From Flaviflexus ciconiae (lineage in GTDB: Bacteria; Actinomycetota; Actinomycetes; Actinomycetales; Actinomycetaceae), in the NCBI RefSeq assembly GCF_003971195.1, contig NZ_CP034593.1:682001-746000 (forward strand): a stretch of DNA of 64,000 bases. Reading direction: 5' to 3'. A program made the translations under genes and the position numbers. Below the pieces are notes generated by a model. It did not search any database. It was not told where the DNA came from and saw only the letters and a list, made by a program, of their open reading frames with translations. Below are positions 18,311-27,323 of this stretch, piece after piece; position 1 is the first letter of the stretch, and each line of letters starts with the position of its first letter.

Positions 18311-21300
18311 CTACAACTTCTTGCGACGTTCCCAATCTTCGATATCGGTAACCAGTCGCCGGGCTCGTGCGTCAAAGGTGTGATTGTCGATTACCTTCTG
18401 TGATGCCTCGCGGCGTCGAGCTTCTGCTTGTCCATAATCCTGCGTGATCGACTCTTCGACGAATCGGCGGATGTCGTCCGGTGTGCGATAGACGAGGACT
18501 TCCTCGCCAAACACCTTATCGAGATCCTTGACGTCGTCGGAGATCACTCGACAGCCGCTCGCCACGGCATCGAAGATCCGATTCTGGATAAAACCTTCCC
18601 GAGCCATGAGATCCCAGTGATCTGCTAGCACGAAGCGAGCATCCCGATAAACATCGGCAAGCCGGTCATTTTCAATGTAGGGGCCGCCAATCATCTCGGA
18701 GGGAACTACACCCTCCCAGCCGGGGCCATAAACCTTAAGGCGTACGCCTGATTCCACGGCATCGACCACCGACTTTCGATTGCGCTTAGCAAAATTACCG
18801 CCGACAAAAACCAGATCATTCGTGTGTGATGCTGGTGAATCTGCGTAAAAGAAACGGGTTGCGTCAGTAGCCTGTAGCAACGGACGGACGTCAATTCCGT
18901 ATTCTTTGGTTGCCCACTCGGCCCAGGCGTGGGAGGCGGCGTAGACGAGGTCGAAGCCCGCGAGCTCATCGGCCGTCACTTTGTCGGGATGGCTAATGAT
19001 CCACAGAACATTGGTTGCCCCCGGAATCGGGACGGTGCGGTGCAGTCCGCGGACAACGAGCGAGACATCATCGAGCACTCCGCTTGCGGAAGCGTGCGCC
19101 CCGTGCCGCAGCGTGACGACTTCCTGGTCGAGTTGTCTCAGGCTTGCCGCAAACGAGTTGATGAAATGTGTATCTCCCCATTCGTCGCCGCGCGCGCCTG
19201 GATCAGCTGGGTTCTTGATCGACCAGCGTCTGGGGGATCCGGCCTTACGTCCAAGCGTGACAGCTGCGGTGGGAGCTTCCGGCTTGAGGAGGCTACTATC
19301 AGGACCGACCCGAACGGCTTCAAACGTCGAAGTCGAGAAGAGGTCAAGATCAGTAGCGGGAAGCTCGTTTCGCCACGCTTCCATGAACACTCGCCCGTCA
19401 AGGACCAGTTGCTGATCGCTACTGTTTTGATTTCCTTTCAGGTGCGCCATGGCAACGCTCGGGACTGTACGGAAACCACCCGGTCTCAGCTTCGCGGCTC
19501 GCAGAGTAAGATCTATGTCGTGCATAGCGCTCACGTATGAGGCATCAAAGCCATGAAGAGCACGGAAGTCAACCGCCCTCATGAGAAGCCCCGTGGCGGA
19601 TGCTGCGGCGAAAGTATGGTCGGTACTGTAGCGAGCATCCTCCACTGGGTGCCCCTCGAGGAACTGCAGGGGGAGGGTGCCCGGTGCAACCCAAACAGCA
19701 CCGGCGGAGTGAATCGTGTCGTTCCGTTTTAGGATGACGGGATTCACGCCTGCAATGCTGTCATCGCGAAGCTTGTTAACAAGGTCAGCGATCGTTCCGC
19801 TTCTCATGCGCGTCTTATGATCGACGAAAAGCAAGAACTCCCCGGACGACTCGAAGTAGCCGTAGTTATTTCCTATGGAGTTGTAGAAATTCCGGGCAAG
19901 CCGGACGAGCCGTATGTTGTCGCGGCAGGAGAAGTACTGGATATAACGGCGGGCGTGCCGCTCAGTCGATCCACCATCAACAACGATTACTTCTATATCG
20001 TCATACCCACAGTTATCAAGGATCGATTCAACGGCATCGATTGTGCTTTGACTGTTTTCATAGGCAGGCAGAATGACAGATACTCGGCCGGGAACCCGCT
20101 CCTTTGCCTCGTCTCGCTCCCAGTCAAAGATGTTCTTCGCGAGGACAACTCCCTGCCATCTGCTGGACTCCTTGACCGTAATTCGGTCCGGCTGAATCAT
20201 CGAATGATCGTAGTTGCAACCAATGAATGGGAAGAGAACCGGTGTCGATCTGGTCATGAGCCTCATGACCAGATCGAAATCCACCCAGCGCTTGATTGTC
20301 TCGTCGAATCCGCCTGCTCTTCGAATAAGGTCGGCACTGATGACCATGACATTCATGTCGATGTGGTTGCGGATGAGAAGATCCTCAATTCCGCCTTCGT
20401 AAGCCATGTATTGAACATCATCCGGGGTGTTTCCAACAAGCCGGTTACCGGAGTAGGCCCAGACGATATTTTGGGACAGCATCCCGCGGATCATGAGCTC
20501 GAGGTAGTCCGGTGTCCAGGTATTGTCCGAATCGAGAAAGGCGATGTAGTCACCGGTTGCCGTAGCCAGTCCGGTATTGCGGGCAGCTGAAACTCCCGAG
20601 CCGGTGTTCGTTAAGACGGTGATGCGAGTGTCGATGTTCGCAAGCTCTGCGAGGACCTCCGGGGTTTCATCCGTTGAGAGATCATCGACGATGAGCAATT
20701 CCCAGTTGTCGTAAGACTGCTCCCGTATCGATGCCACAGCATCCCGTACGAGGACGGGACGGTTCTTGACCGGCATGACAACCGAGACGCGTGGCCGCAA
20801 CGTCTCTGGGGAGCTGAGAATGGTTTCCTTCCACGCGGCTTCGCCCGCGTGATCCCAGGTTCTGGTGAGCCGGGGGCGATTGACACGCTGCTCATCGAAC
20901 AGGGCCTGGAATTGGTTCGTGACGGTATCCGCATACGATTGGGCGGTTACGCCGTGCAGTGGGGAATCAGCCGGGACTGGAAGGAGCGTCGAGGAGTCCA
21001 TCCGATCCAGGAACTGCCGCAGGGGGGAGACTGGGCTTTCGGGGTCACTCGACACGAAGCTGGGGAAAAAGGCTGGGCCGAGACTATTCGACTTCTGTGA
21101 ACCAAGGCAATCAAGAACGGGAAGTATCTGCCCACGCCGGATTTGATCCTGGATTTCTTGCGGGAACGTGTGGAAGTCAATAAATGGATTTGGTGGCGTC
21201 AGCTTTTGAAGGTAGTACGTGAGGTAATGTGCGGCCGCCAAATGAGCGGAGTCAAAGCTCTTTCCGCTCAGCCGTTCATAGAAGGTTTGCGAAAAGATGC

Positions 21301-21628
21301 GGGACTCAACAAGTGCCTTTGCTTGGGGATGATCCTTCCATGTGGGTGAGGGTTGCCTCGTGACTCCTGTCCCACTGTCTGTATCGAGCTGGCGTCGGAT
21401 CCGATTGACCTGACTGATGAGCCTCCTAGCCCACTGGCGGGAAAGAATGAGGAGAATAACCGAAGAGCAGAGGGTAACCGCTACCACAACTGGAACCACG
21501 ACCCGCGGTTTCCAGACACCTAAGGCAGCGACGAGCCCGATAACTACCAGTGAAGCCACCGCCCCCAGCATCGTGACTGACCGTCGGTTTCTGCGCGCTC
21601 GGGAGCTCACACATCGCCCTTTCATCAT
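18311..21628 (-). CDS. Membrane-anchored multidomain glycosyltransferase (GT2-GT2-Glyco_trans_1_2)
   Basis: About 1105 residues. Two TM helices sit near the N-terminus (residues about 20-65). A first GT2 domain begins at RVSVVMPVKNRPVLVRDAVA (about 280-490, acidic site in IAFLDSDNTWTPDY). A second GT2 domain begins at GRVSVILPAYENSQSTIDAV (about 520-740). The C-terminal ~240 residues resemble the Glyco_trans_1_2/CgeB type (NVLWIISHPDKV, DLVYAASHAWAEW, FIQNRIFDAVASGCRVISDD). Three catalytic modules in one chain suggest a polymerase or repeat-unit synthase. ATG 21628 follows GGAAG with good spacing; a TTG at 21649 and a GTG at 21610 are alternatives. Confidence 0.8.
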   Translation of the reverse strand: MMKGRCVSSRARRNRRSVTMLGAVASLVVIGLVAALGVWKPRVVVPVVVAVTLCSSVILLILSRQWARRLISQVNRIRRQLDTDSGTGVTRQPSPTWKDHPQAKALVESRIFSQTFYERLSGKSFDSAHLAAAHYLTYYLQKLTPPNPFIDFHTFPQEIQDQIRRGQILPVLDCLGSQKSNSLGPAFFPSFVSSDPESPVSPLRQFLDRMDSSTLLPVPADSPLHGVTAQSYADTVTNQFQALFDEQRVNRPRLTRTWDHAGEAAWKETILSSPETLRPRVSVVMPVKNRPVLVRDAVASIREQSYDNWELLIVDDLSTDETPEVLAELANIDTRITVLTNTGSGVSAARNTGLATATGDYIAFLDSDNTWTPDYLELMIRGMLSQNIVWAYSGNRLVGNTPDDVQYMAYEGGIEDLLIRNHIDMNVMVISADLIRRAGGFDETIKRWVDFDLVMRLMTRSTPVLFPFIGCNYDHSMIQPDRITVKESSRWQGVVLAKNIFDWERDEAKERVPGRVSVILPAYENSQSTIDAVESILDNCGYDDIEVIVVDGGSTERHARRYIQYFSCRDNIRLVRLARNFYNSIGNNYGYFESSGEFLLFVDHKTRMRSGTIADLVNKLRDDSIAGVNPVILKRNDTIHSAGAVWVAPGTLPLQFLEGHPVEDARYSTDHTFAAASATGLLMRAVDFRALHGFDASYVSAMHDIDLTLRAAKLRPGGFRTVPSVAMAHLKGNQNSSDQQLVLDGRVFMEAWRNELPATDLDLFSTSTFEAVRVGPDSSLLKPEAPTAAVTLGRKAGSPRRWSIKNPADPGARGDEWGDTHFINSFAASLRQLDQEVVTLRHGAHASASGVLDDVSLVVRGLHRTVPIPGATNVLWIISHPDKVTADELAGFDLVYAASHAWAEWATKEYGIDVRPLLQATDATRFFYADSPASHTNDLVFVGGNFAKRNRKSVVDAVESGVRLKVYGPGWEGVVPSEMIGGPYIENDRLADVYRDARFVLADHWDLMAREGFIQNRIFDAVASGCRVISDDVKDLDKVFGEEVLVYRTPDDIRRFVEESITQDYGQAEARRREASQKVIDNHTFDARARRLVTDIEDWERRKKL

Positions 21629-21649
21629 CCGACATACTTCCAGGCTCAA

Positions 21650-22218
21650 CTGTATCTTGAACTCGCCGATTCCATGATTAAGTAGCCCCCATGTTCACGC
21701 CCCAAAGATTTCACGGTCACATGTTGGCAGGTGGCTCAGTTGGCTCCCCTCGGGGCACGGCCTAACCGCATAAACCAAGAGACCGAGAAGTAACTCCGGT
21801 GACGACACAGGCTTCCTCGGAAGCTCCTTCGCTTTGCGCACGTGCCCATTCATCGCCCGGAAATGGAGTTGTGCACAGGTAGCCCATACCTTGATTTATG
21901 TACTCTCTTTGAAGGTTCCCGAGAGGACCGGTTACTCGGTGTTACGATTTACGTGTTACAAAAAGGTTAACTAACGAGCCTTGGGTGGCGGAAGCGTGCC
22001 CTCCCTTGGCAAAGCAAAGGCGATATTTTGACAGCTGATTTCCTGTTTCAGGAGATAGGTACGACTGGCAGGTGCTCCGGAATAGTACACACTGACTTTG
22101 CCCAGCTGTCGACGAGCGATTGTGGCAACCCGGTTCGCGCAGCGGACTGTACATTTGCCTGGACTGCTACCATGATTCGCTTGATCGCTTCTCCTCCTCG
22201 TCAACGAAAGGCCTCGCA
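21650..22218. other. Intergenic region between divergent glycosyltransferase and wecC
   Basis: About 570 bases with no supported gene on either strand. It must carry promoters for both directions. A short direct repeat GTGTTAC flanks GATTTAC near 21938-21960. GAAAGG at 22206-22211 is the wecC ribosome site. No RNA gene is recognisable. Confidence 0.4.
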
Positions 22219-23472
22219 ATGATGGCAACATCCACATTTCAGAGCGTCTGTGTCATCGGCCTGGGATATATCGGCCTCCCGACCGCAGCGTTTGTGGCTT
22301 CCAAGGGCATCAACGTTATCGGCGTCGACGTCAATGAAAAGTTCGTCAACCGGATTAATGCTGGGGAGGTCCCGTTCTTTGAGCCGGACTTTGCGGAAAC
22401 ACTCGTTGATGTCGTTGGTAGGGGCCTGCTGACGGCGACGACCGAGACCCCGGCCGCAGACGCCTACATCGTGGCGGTGCCGACCCCTTTCAATGACAAG
22501 CACGAGCTTGACCCGTCGTACATCAAGTCCGCTGCGGAAGGCATCGCCGACAAACTGTCCGGTGGTGAACTCGTCGTTCTGGAGTCGACCTCCCCGCCCG
22601 GAACGACGGAAAAGCTTGCCGATTACCTGATCTCCCTGCGTCCCGACCTCACGCTAGAGGATGGTCAGCCGAACTCGCTTTACTTTGCGCACTGCCCAGA
22701 GCGCGTCCTGCCGGGACGCATCATGGTCGAGCTCGCGTCGAATGATCGAATGATCGGTGGTCTCACGCCGCACGGAACCGAGATGGCGAGGGAGCTTTAC
22801 GCAACGTTCTGCACGGGTGAGCTCCTCCTAACGGATGCGAAGACGGCGGAGATGGCGAAACTGACGGAGAACTCCTTTAGGGACGTCAACATTGCGTTCG
22901 CGAACGAGCTCTCTGTCATTTGCGACAAGCTCGGAATTGATGTCTGGGAGCTCATCGAGCTCGCCAACCACCACCCACGGGTGAACATCCTCCAGCCCGG
23001 CCCCGGAGTGGGGGGACACTGCATCGCGGTCGACCCCTGGTTTATCGTGGCTGCGGCTCCCGAAGAGGCAAAGATCATTAAGGCTGCCCGCAACATCAAC
23101 GACGCGAAGCCCGGCTACGTCATCGACAAGGTGCTTGCCAAGGCGTACCGCATCAAGAACCCGACTATCGCTGCGCTTGGCATCGCCTTCAAGCCCGACA
23201 TCGATGACCTGCGCGAGTCGCCGTCGCTGGCAATCGTCGAGCGGCTGGCCGGTGAACTTGAAGAAGGCGATATTCGTGTTGTTGAACCTCATGTCTCCGA
23301 ACTACCGTCGCGCCTTGCGCAGTCCTCGAACGTACGGTTGCAGGGCACCCTCGAGGCCATCAACGAGGCCGACATCGTTCTGGTCTTGGTTGACCACACA
23401 AAGTTCAAGTCGATTGATCGTGCGTTGTTGGAAGAGAAGATCGTTATTGACACCAAGGGCCTGTGGCGCTGA
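22219..23472 (+). CDS. wecC: UDP-N-acetyl-D-mannosamine dehydrogenase, copy 1 (WecC)
   Basis: Oxidises UDP-ManNAc to UDP-ManNAcA with NAD. The Rossmann motif VCVIGLGYIGLPTAAFVA lies at the N-terminus, followed by AVPTPFND, ESTSPPGTT, the active-site region AKLTENSFRDVNIAFANEL and the catalytic cysteine C268 in GPGVGGHCIAVDPWF, which is the WecC form of the motif. KPDIDDLRESPSL and a terminal WR follow. The start is ATG 22219 (MMATSTFQS) with GAAAGG seven bases upstream; an in-frame extension to 22120 is unsupported. It is followed by a Glyco_trans_1_2/GT2 gene after 36 bases. A second copy lies at 27324-28589. Confidence 0.93.
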   Translation: MMATSTFQSVCVIGLGYIGLPTAAFVASKGINVIGVDVNEKFVNRINAGEVPFFEPDFAETLVDVVGRGLLTATTETPAADAYIVAVPTPFNDKHELDPSYIKSAAEGIADKLSGGELVVLESTSPPGTTEKLADYLISLRPDLTLEDGQPNSLYFAHCPERVLPGRIMVELASNDRMIGGLTPHGTEMARELYATFCTGELLLTDAKTAEMAKLTENSFRDVNIAFANELSVICDKLGIDVWELIELANHHPRVNILQPGPGVGGHCIAVDPWFIVAAAPEEAKIIKAARNINDAKPGYVIDKVLAKAYRIKNPTIAALGIAFKPDIDDLRESPSLAIVERLAGELEEGDIRVVEPHVSELPSRLAQSSNVRLQGTLEAINEADIVLVLVDHTKFKSIDRALLEEKIVIDTKGLWR

Positions 23473-23508
23473 GCCGACCGCGCTGAACTTACCTAAGAAA
23501 GGCATGTC

Positions 23509-25641
23509 GTGAACAACATCGTCCGCACGCTCAAGTCAAAGCGAGGACTGCTCTACACGGGGCTGGTTGGCCTTGCGACCCTGATCGCTATCATCGTTGT
23601 CGCTATTGCTGACCACGCAGAGCTGATCGCGGCAACGCTTCTGATCGGCCTTATTGGCTGGTTGATCCTCATTGCCCTCGAGCTTGTCCGCATGTGCGTG
23701 GAGACGGTTCGCAAGGACATGCGACAAACCAAGCAGCAGGTCGGCAAGATTGATTACCGCGTTGGCAACATAGCCCAGGATACGCGCAACACCGCGGGCT
23801 CGGTCGGTAAGGCCGTTCCCATGATCCGTACCGTCCACGAGGCTGCCGTGCACATGTATGCATCCGGCTTCGACGGTGAGGACGTGGGGGATTCCGGTGC
23901 CGGAATGTCGGCGCGCCCGTTCCTTGACACAAATATGATCCCCGAAAGCACCATGCCGGATGTTGCTCCGAAGCGCACGACGAAGGCCATGGTCATCGCC
24001 GATGAATTTACCCTCGCCGCATTTGCTCCCGAGTGGATTCAGTTGACTCCGACCCCGGACACCTGGAAGCAGATCATTGACGACGAGAACCCGGATCTCT
24101 TCTTCATTGAGAGCGCCTGGGAAGGTAACGACGGATCGTGGCGCTACCACCTCGTGGGAACCTCTGCTCCTCGACCCGCGGTCGTCGACGCTATTGCTTA
24201 CGCAAAGTCGAAGAACATTCCTGTCGTGTTCTGGAACAAGGAAGATCCGCCGCACTTCGAGGACTTCCTCGATGTCGCAAGACTTGCCGACTATGTATTT
24301 ACGACCGATGGGGATCTGGTGCCCGAGTACACGAAGCGTTTGGGCCACAACCGCATTGGACTGCTGCCCTTTGCCGCGCAACCGCTCATTCACAATCCCG
24401 TGAAGGTGAGCCGTTTTGGCAGGGCACGAAACATTGCTTTCGGTGGCATGTATTTCCGGGACAAGTATCCCGAACGTCGGGCACAGATGGACTACCTTCT
24501 TCCTGCCGCGCACGACTTCGGGCTGGAAATCTTCTCCCGTCAGCTTGGCAAGGATCCCGCCTACCAGTTCCCGGCTCCCTATGACTCGGCCGTTGTTGGC
24601 TCTCTTGCCTACCCGCAGATGATCACGGCTTATAAGCTGTACAAGGCTGTTCTAAACGTCAACTCGGTCGTGACCTCGTCAACGATGTGTGCCAGGCGAA
24701 TCTTTGAGGCCACCGCGTGCGGTACGGCAGTGGTTACACCCCCGAGCCCAGCAATCGACCACTTCTTTGGCGATGCTCTGTCCGTCGTATCCGATCAGGA
24801 CGAGGCGACCAGGGCGATTCGCCTTCTCACGCGCTCGTCGGAGTACCGCGACCGCAAGGTCCACGAGGCGCAGCGAATCGTGTGGGAGAAGAACACCTAC
24901 TCCCACCGTGTCGATACGATCCTCGAAACAATCGGACAAGACGTTCAGGATGTTAGGGGCACCGTCTCCGTCTTCATCTCGACAAATGTGCCCGGTTCCG
25001 CCGCATATATCTCCGAGAACCTGCTCCGACAGGTCCGTCAGCCAGAGGAAGTTGTCATTGTCAGCCACGGTTTCGACTTCGATGAGAGCGAATTCGATGC
25101 TGTTCGCGAAGCAGGCATTATCGTCAAGCTGATCTTTGCGGCTCCGGAGAGTTCGCTCGGCCAGAATCTCAACCTTGCGATCGAGAACACGACCGGGGAT
25201 GTGCTTGTGCGCATGGATGACGATGACTGGTACGGCAAGAACTATGTCCGGGACCAGCTGCATGCCCTCGACTTTTCGGGAGCAACCCTTGTCGGTAAGG
25301 CTGCGAGCTACATTTATTTCGAGTCAACGGACTCCACCGTCCTCACCTATCCGCAAAAGGAAAACAAGATCGACGATTTTGTTCGCGGCGCGACTTTCGT
25401 AGCCAAGCGGGAGGTCTTCCTCAAGTACCCGTTTAGTGATCAGAGCCTAGGGGAGGACTCGGCTCTCCTCCAGCAGATCCGCGCTGATGGTGGGAAGATC
25501 TATAGCACCGACCGGTTCAACTTCATTGTGAATCGTTGGGAGGACAAGGGACGCCACACCTGGTCCGTTGCCGATGAAGAGCTGTTCTCCACCGGGATGC
25601 TCCAGTACATGGGGAACGCTCAAGACCAGCTGGAGGTCTAG
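23509..25641 (+). CDS. Membrane-anchored glycosyltransferase, Glyco_trans_1_2 (CgeB-like) + GT2 fusion, copy 1
   Basis: A 710-residue protein. Two TM helices (about 13-33 and 42-62) and a coiled region precede a GT-B-like module (about 155-480) with VFWNKEDPPHFEDFLDVARL, NIAFGGMYFRDKYPERRAQM and ARRIFEATACGTAVVTPPSP. A compact GT2 module (about 485-700) follows, with the metal site VRMDDDDWYGKNYV and YSTDRFNFI. The GTG start has AAGAAAGG six bases upstream. It probably adds two different sugars or a repeated disaccharide. The same two-module architecture occurs at 28611-30518 without the TM helices. The domain order is seen directly; substrates are unknown. Confidence 0.82.
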   Translation: MNNIVRTLKSKRGLLYTGLVGLATLIAIIVVAIADHAELIAATLLIGLIGWLILIALELVRMCVETVRKDMRQTKQQVGKIDYRVGNIAQDTRNTAGSVGKAVPMIRTVHEAAVHMYASGFDGEDVGDSGAGMSARPFLDTNMIPESTMPDVAPKRTTKAMVIADEFTLAAFAPEWIQLTPTPDTWKQIIDDENPDLFFIESAWEGNDGSWRYHLVGTSAPRPAVVDAIAYAKSKNIPVVFWNKEDPPHFEDFLDVARLADYVFTTDGDLVPEYTKRLGHNRIGLLPFAAQPLIHNPVKVSRFGRARNIAFGGMYFRDKYPERRAQMDYLLPAAHDFGLEIFSRQLGKDPAYQFPAPYDSAVVGSLAYPQMITAYKLYKAVLNVNSVVTSSTMCARRIFEATACGTAVVTPPSPAIDHFFGDALSVVSDQDEATRAIRLLTRSSEYRDRKVHEAQRIVWEKNTYSHRVDTILETIGQDVQDVRGTVSVFISTNVPGSAAYISENLLRQVRQPEEVVIVSHGFDFDESEFDAVREAGIIVKLIFAAPESSLGQNLNLAIENTTGDVLVRMDDDDWYGKNYVRDQLHALDFSGATLVGKAASYIYFESTDSTVLTYPQKENKIDDFVRGATFVAKREVFLKYPFSDQSLGEDSALLQQIRADGGKIYSTDRFNFIVNRWEDKGRHTWSVADEELFSTGMLQYMGNAQDQLEV

Positions 25642-25649
25642 TAGCTACC

Positions 25650-27158
25650 ATGACAAGCCCTTCAGATAATACGCTCCAGCAGGCATGGGACCGCTACCAC
25701 GCTCGTCACAAGCGGTCTGCCACGGTTGCCGACAAGTACAGGTACGAGAACATCTTCGCCAAAGGATATATTGTCGCGAACGGTGTTATCGGAGACTACG
25801 TACCCGCGAACTGGACCCGACTCGAATTGCAGCGAGGTTACAACCTGGCGGTAGCTCCCGACCTGGGATACTCGTACCTCTCAGAACCGAACTGTGCCAC
25901 TCTCATTCTCGGTCATGCCTTCCACAAGAATTCAGGAACGATGACGACAGTTGACACTGCCAGGGTGCTCCACGAAAGGTTCCTGGAGGCACGCTCGTTC
26001 GATTCGTTCGAGAAGATAATTCTTGAAATGAGTGGACGATTCGTCGCTATTGCGATTCTTGGTCGTGAGTTACGCGTCTACACGGATCCGATGGCAAGCC
26101 GAACATGCTTCTGGGGGCAAACCGGGCGTTGGAAAAGGACAACCTACTTAGCGTCACATTCGGCGCTGATTGCTCATGCGACCGGTAGCACCGAGGTGAC
26201 TGAAAACCGCTGGATCATGAGGCATCCAGATTACTCAAATCCCGGTGGTAAGACGCTCCCGGCACTCATTGCACCGCACGATTGCACCACAGAAGTGATC
26301 GCGAATTGTTATTTGAGTATTCAAGGCTCGAAGGTCACCCACGTACGGTATTTCCCAAAGCACGAACTAGAATCCTTGAGTCTCGACGAGGCGACCGATG
26401 TTTTCATGGACGAGATGCGGTTCAACATGGAAGCATGGCTTGGCGTCGCCGATCATTCTTATCTGGCTCTCACTGCGGGGCAGGACTCGCGTGCAATTCT
26501 CTCAGCCAGTTTGGATCTTCTGAATCACAAGAGCGAAGACGTCACCCTGATGACGTACCATTTCTTTAAGAAGGGCGCCGCAACCACAGCGACCGACCTT
26601 TTGAAAGCGAACCAGATGGCGTTGGATGCTGGGCTCAGGTTCAAGGTGATTGATATTGATGGAGTGGCGAAGGAAGTCGGCCCACTCTACAACGCGACCT
26701 TCCCAGCGTGGGCACGATTCCCGACGCTCACTTCCTCTTTCTATGAGCAATTGCAGGCAGACTCCGCGTTGTTTATTGGTGTCGGCGGTGAAATTGGAAC
26801 CGTGTTCTTCACGGGTCGAGAACAGTCGACAATCACACCCGAGTGGCTCGCGAAAAAGTACGCATATTCGAAGGTCTCAGAAGACCCGGAGCTCATCAAG
26901 AAGTTTCAGGACTACATCGAGTACACACAGTTCACGGATGACCGGCTCCACGGATACGATCTGCACGACTTGTTCTACTGGGAGCACCGACTGACGAAGT
27001 GGGCGGGAGCTTCCTACGCAGAATACGATCTTGCGGCAATCGTTGCACTACCGTTCAACTCGCGTCGGCTCATCCTCGCCATGCTGTCTCTACCGTATGA
27101 GCAACGAGTGGGCCGGGCTATCTATGCCGAAATTGTCAAGCGGTCCGGCATAAAATAG
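25650..27158 (+). CDS. Asparagine-synthase-like ATP-dependent amide ligase, degenerate N-terminal domain
   Basis: A 502-residue protein. The middle shows an ATP-pyrophosphatase-like loop YLALTAGQDSRAILSA (about 271-286), close to the SGGLDS motif of asparagine synthase. The C-terminus has ALPFNSRRLILAMLSLPYEQR, like the end of AsnB-type proteins. The N-terminal half resembles a class II glutaminase fold (EMSGRFVAIAILGRELRVYTDPMAS), but the protein begins MTSPSDNT and has no residue-2 cysteine, so it probably cannot use glutamine directly. It starts 8 bases after the GT gene and lies between two UDP-ManNAc dehydrogenase genes. By analogy with WbpS-type uronic acid amidotransferases it may amidate a ManNAcA residue. 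That role is inference. Confidence 0.7.
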   Translation: MTSPSDNTLQQAWDRYHARHKRSATVADKYRYENIFAKGYIVANGVIGDYVPANWTRLELQRGYNLAVAPDLGYSYLSEPNCATLILGHAFHKNSGTMTTVDTARVLHERFLEARSFDSFEKIILEMSGRFVAIAILGRELRVYTDPMASRTCFWGQTGRWKRTTYLASHSALIAHATGSTEVTENRWIMRHPDYSNPGGKTLPALIAPHDCTTEVIANCYLSIQGSKVTHVRYFPKHELESLSLDEATDVFMDEMRFNMEAWLGVADHSYLALTAGQDSRAILSASLDLLNHKSEDVTLMTYHFFKKGAATTATDLLKANQMALDAGLRFKVIDIDGVAKEVGPLYNATFPAWARFPTLTSSFYEQLQADSALFIGVGGEIGTVFFTGREQSTITPEWLAKKYAYSKVSEDPELIKKFQDYIEYTQFTDDRLHGYDLHDLFYWEHRLTKWAGASYAEYDLAAIVALPFNSRRLILAMLSLPYEQRVGRAIYAEIVKRSGIK

Positions 27159-27247
27159 GCAACCCACGAGTCACGTGCCGCGATTAAGATTCGGCTCTCT
27201 CATAGTTAGAGTGTTCTTCAGAGTTGACATGGCGGCGAGAAATCAGT

Positions 27248-27286
27248 GGAGGGTGGTTCCAAACCAATCGGTTCGAATCACCCTCC
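27248..27286. terminator. Bidirectional terminator hairpin
   Basis: GGAGGGTGGTTC (27248-27259) pairs with GAATCACCCTCC (27275-27286) with one G-U. A nested AACC/GGTT stem closes around an AATC loop. It sits between the convergent asparagine-synthase-like and wecC genes. The segment GGTTCGAATC looks like a tRNA T-arm, but no tRNA surrounds it. Confidence 0.7.
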
Positions 27287-27323
27287 GCGTCTGAGAGCTG
27301 TTTGCTCAATGAGAACTATATAT

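Noticed and set aside
22120..22218. N-terminal extension of wecC copy 1
   Set aside because: The extra 33 residues match nothing in the family, and the ribosome site is correctly placed for ATG 22219.
27262..27286. tRNA T-arm-like sequence GGTTCGAATC
   Set aside because: No acceptor, D or anticodon stems fit around it. The bases are fully used by the hairpin at 27248-27286.
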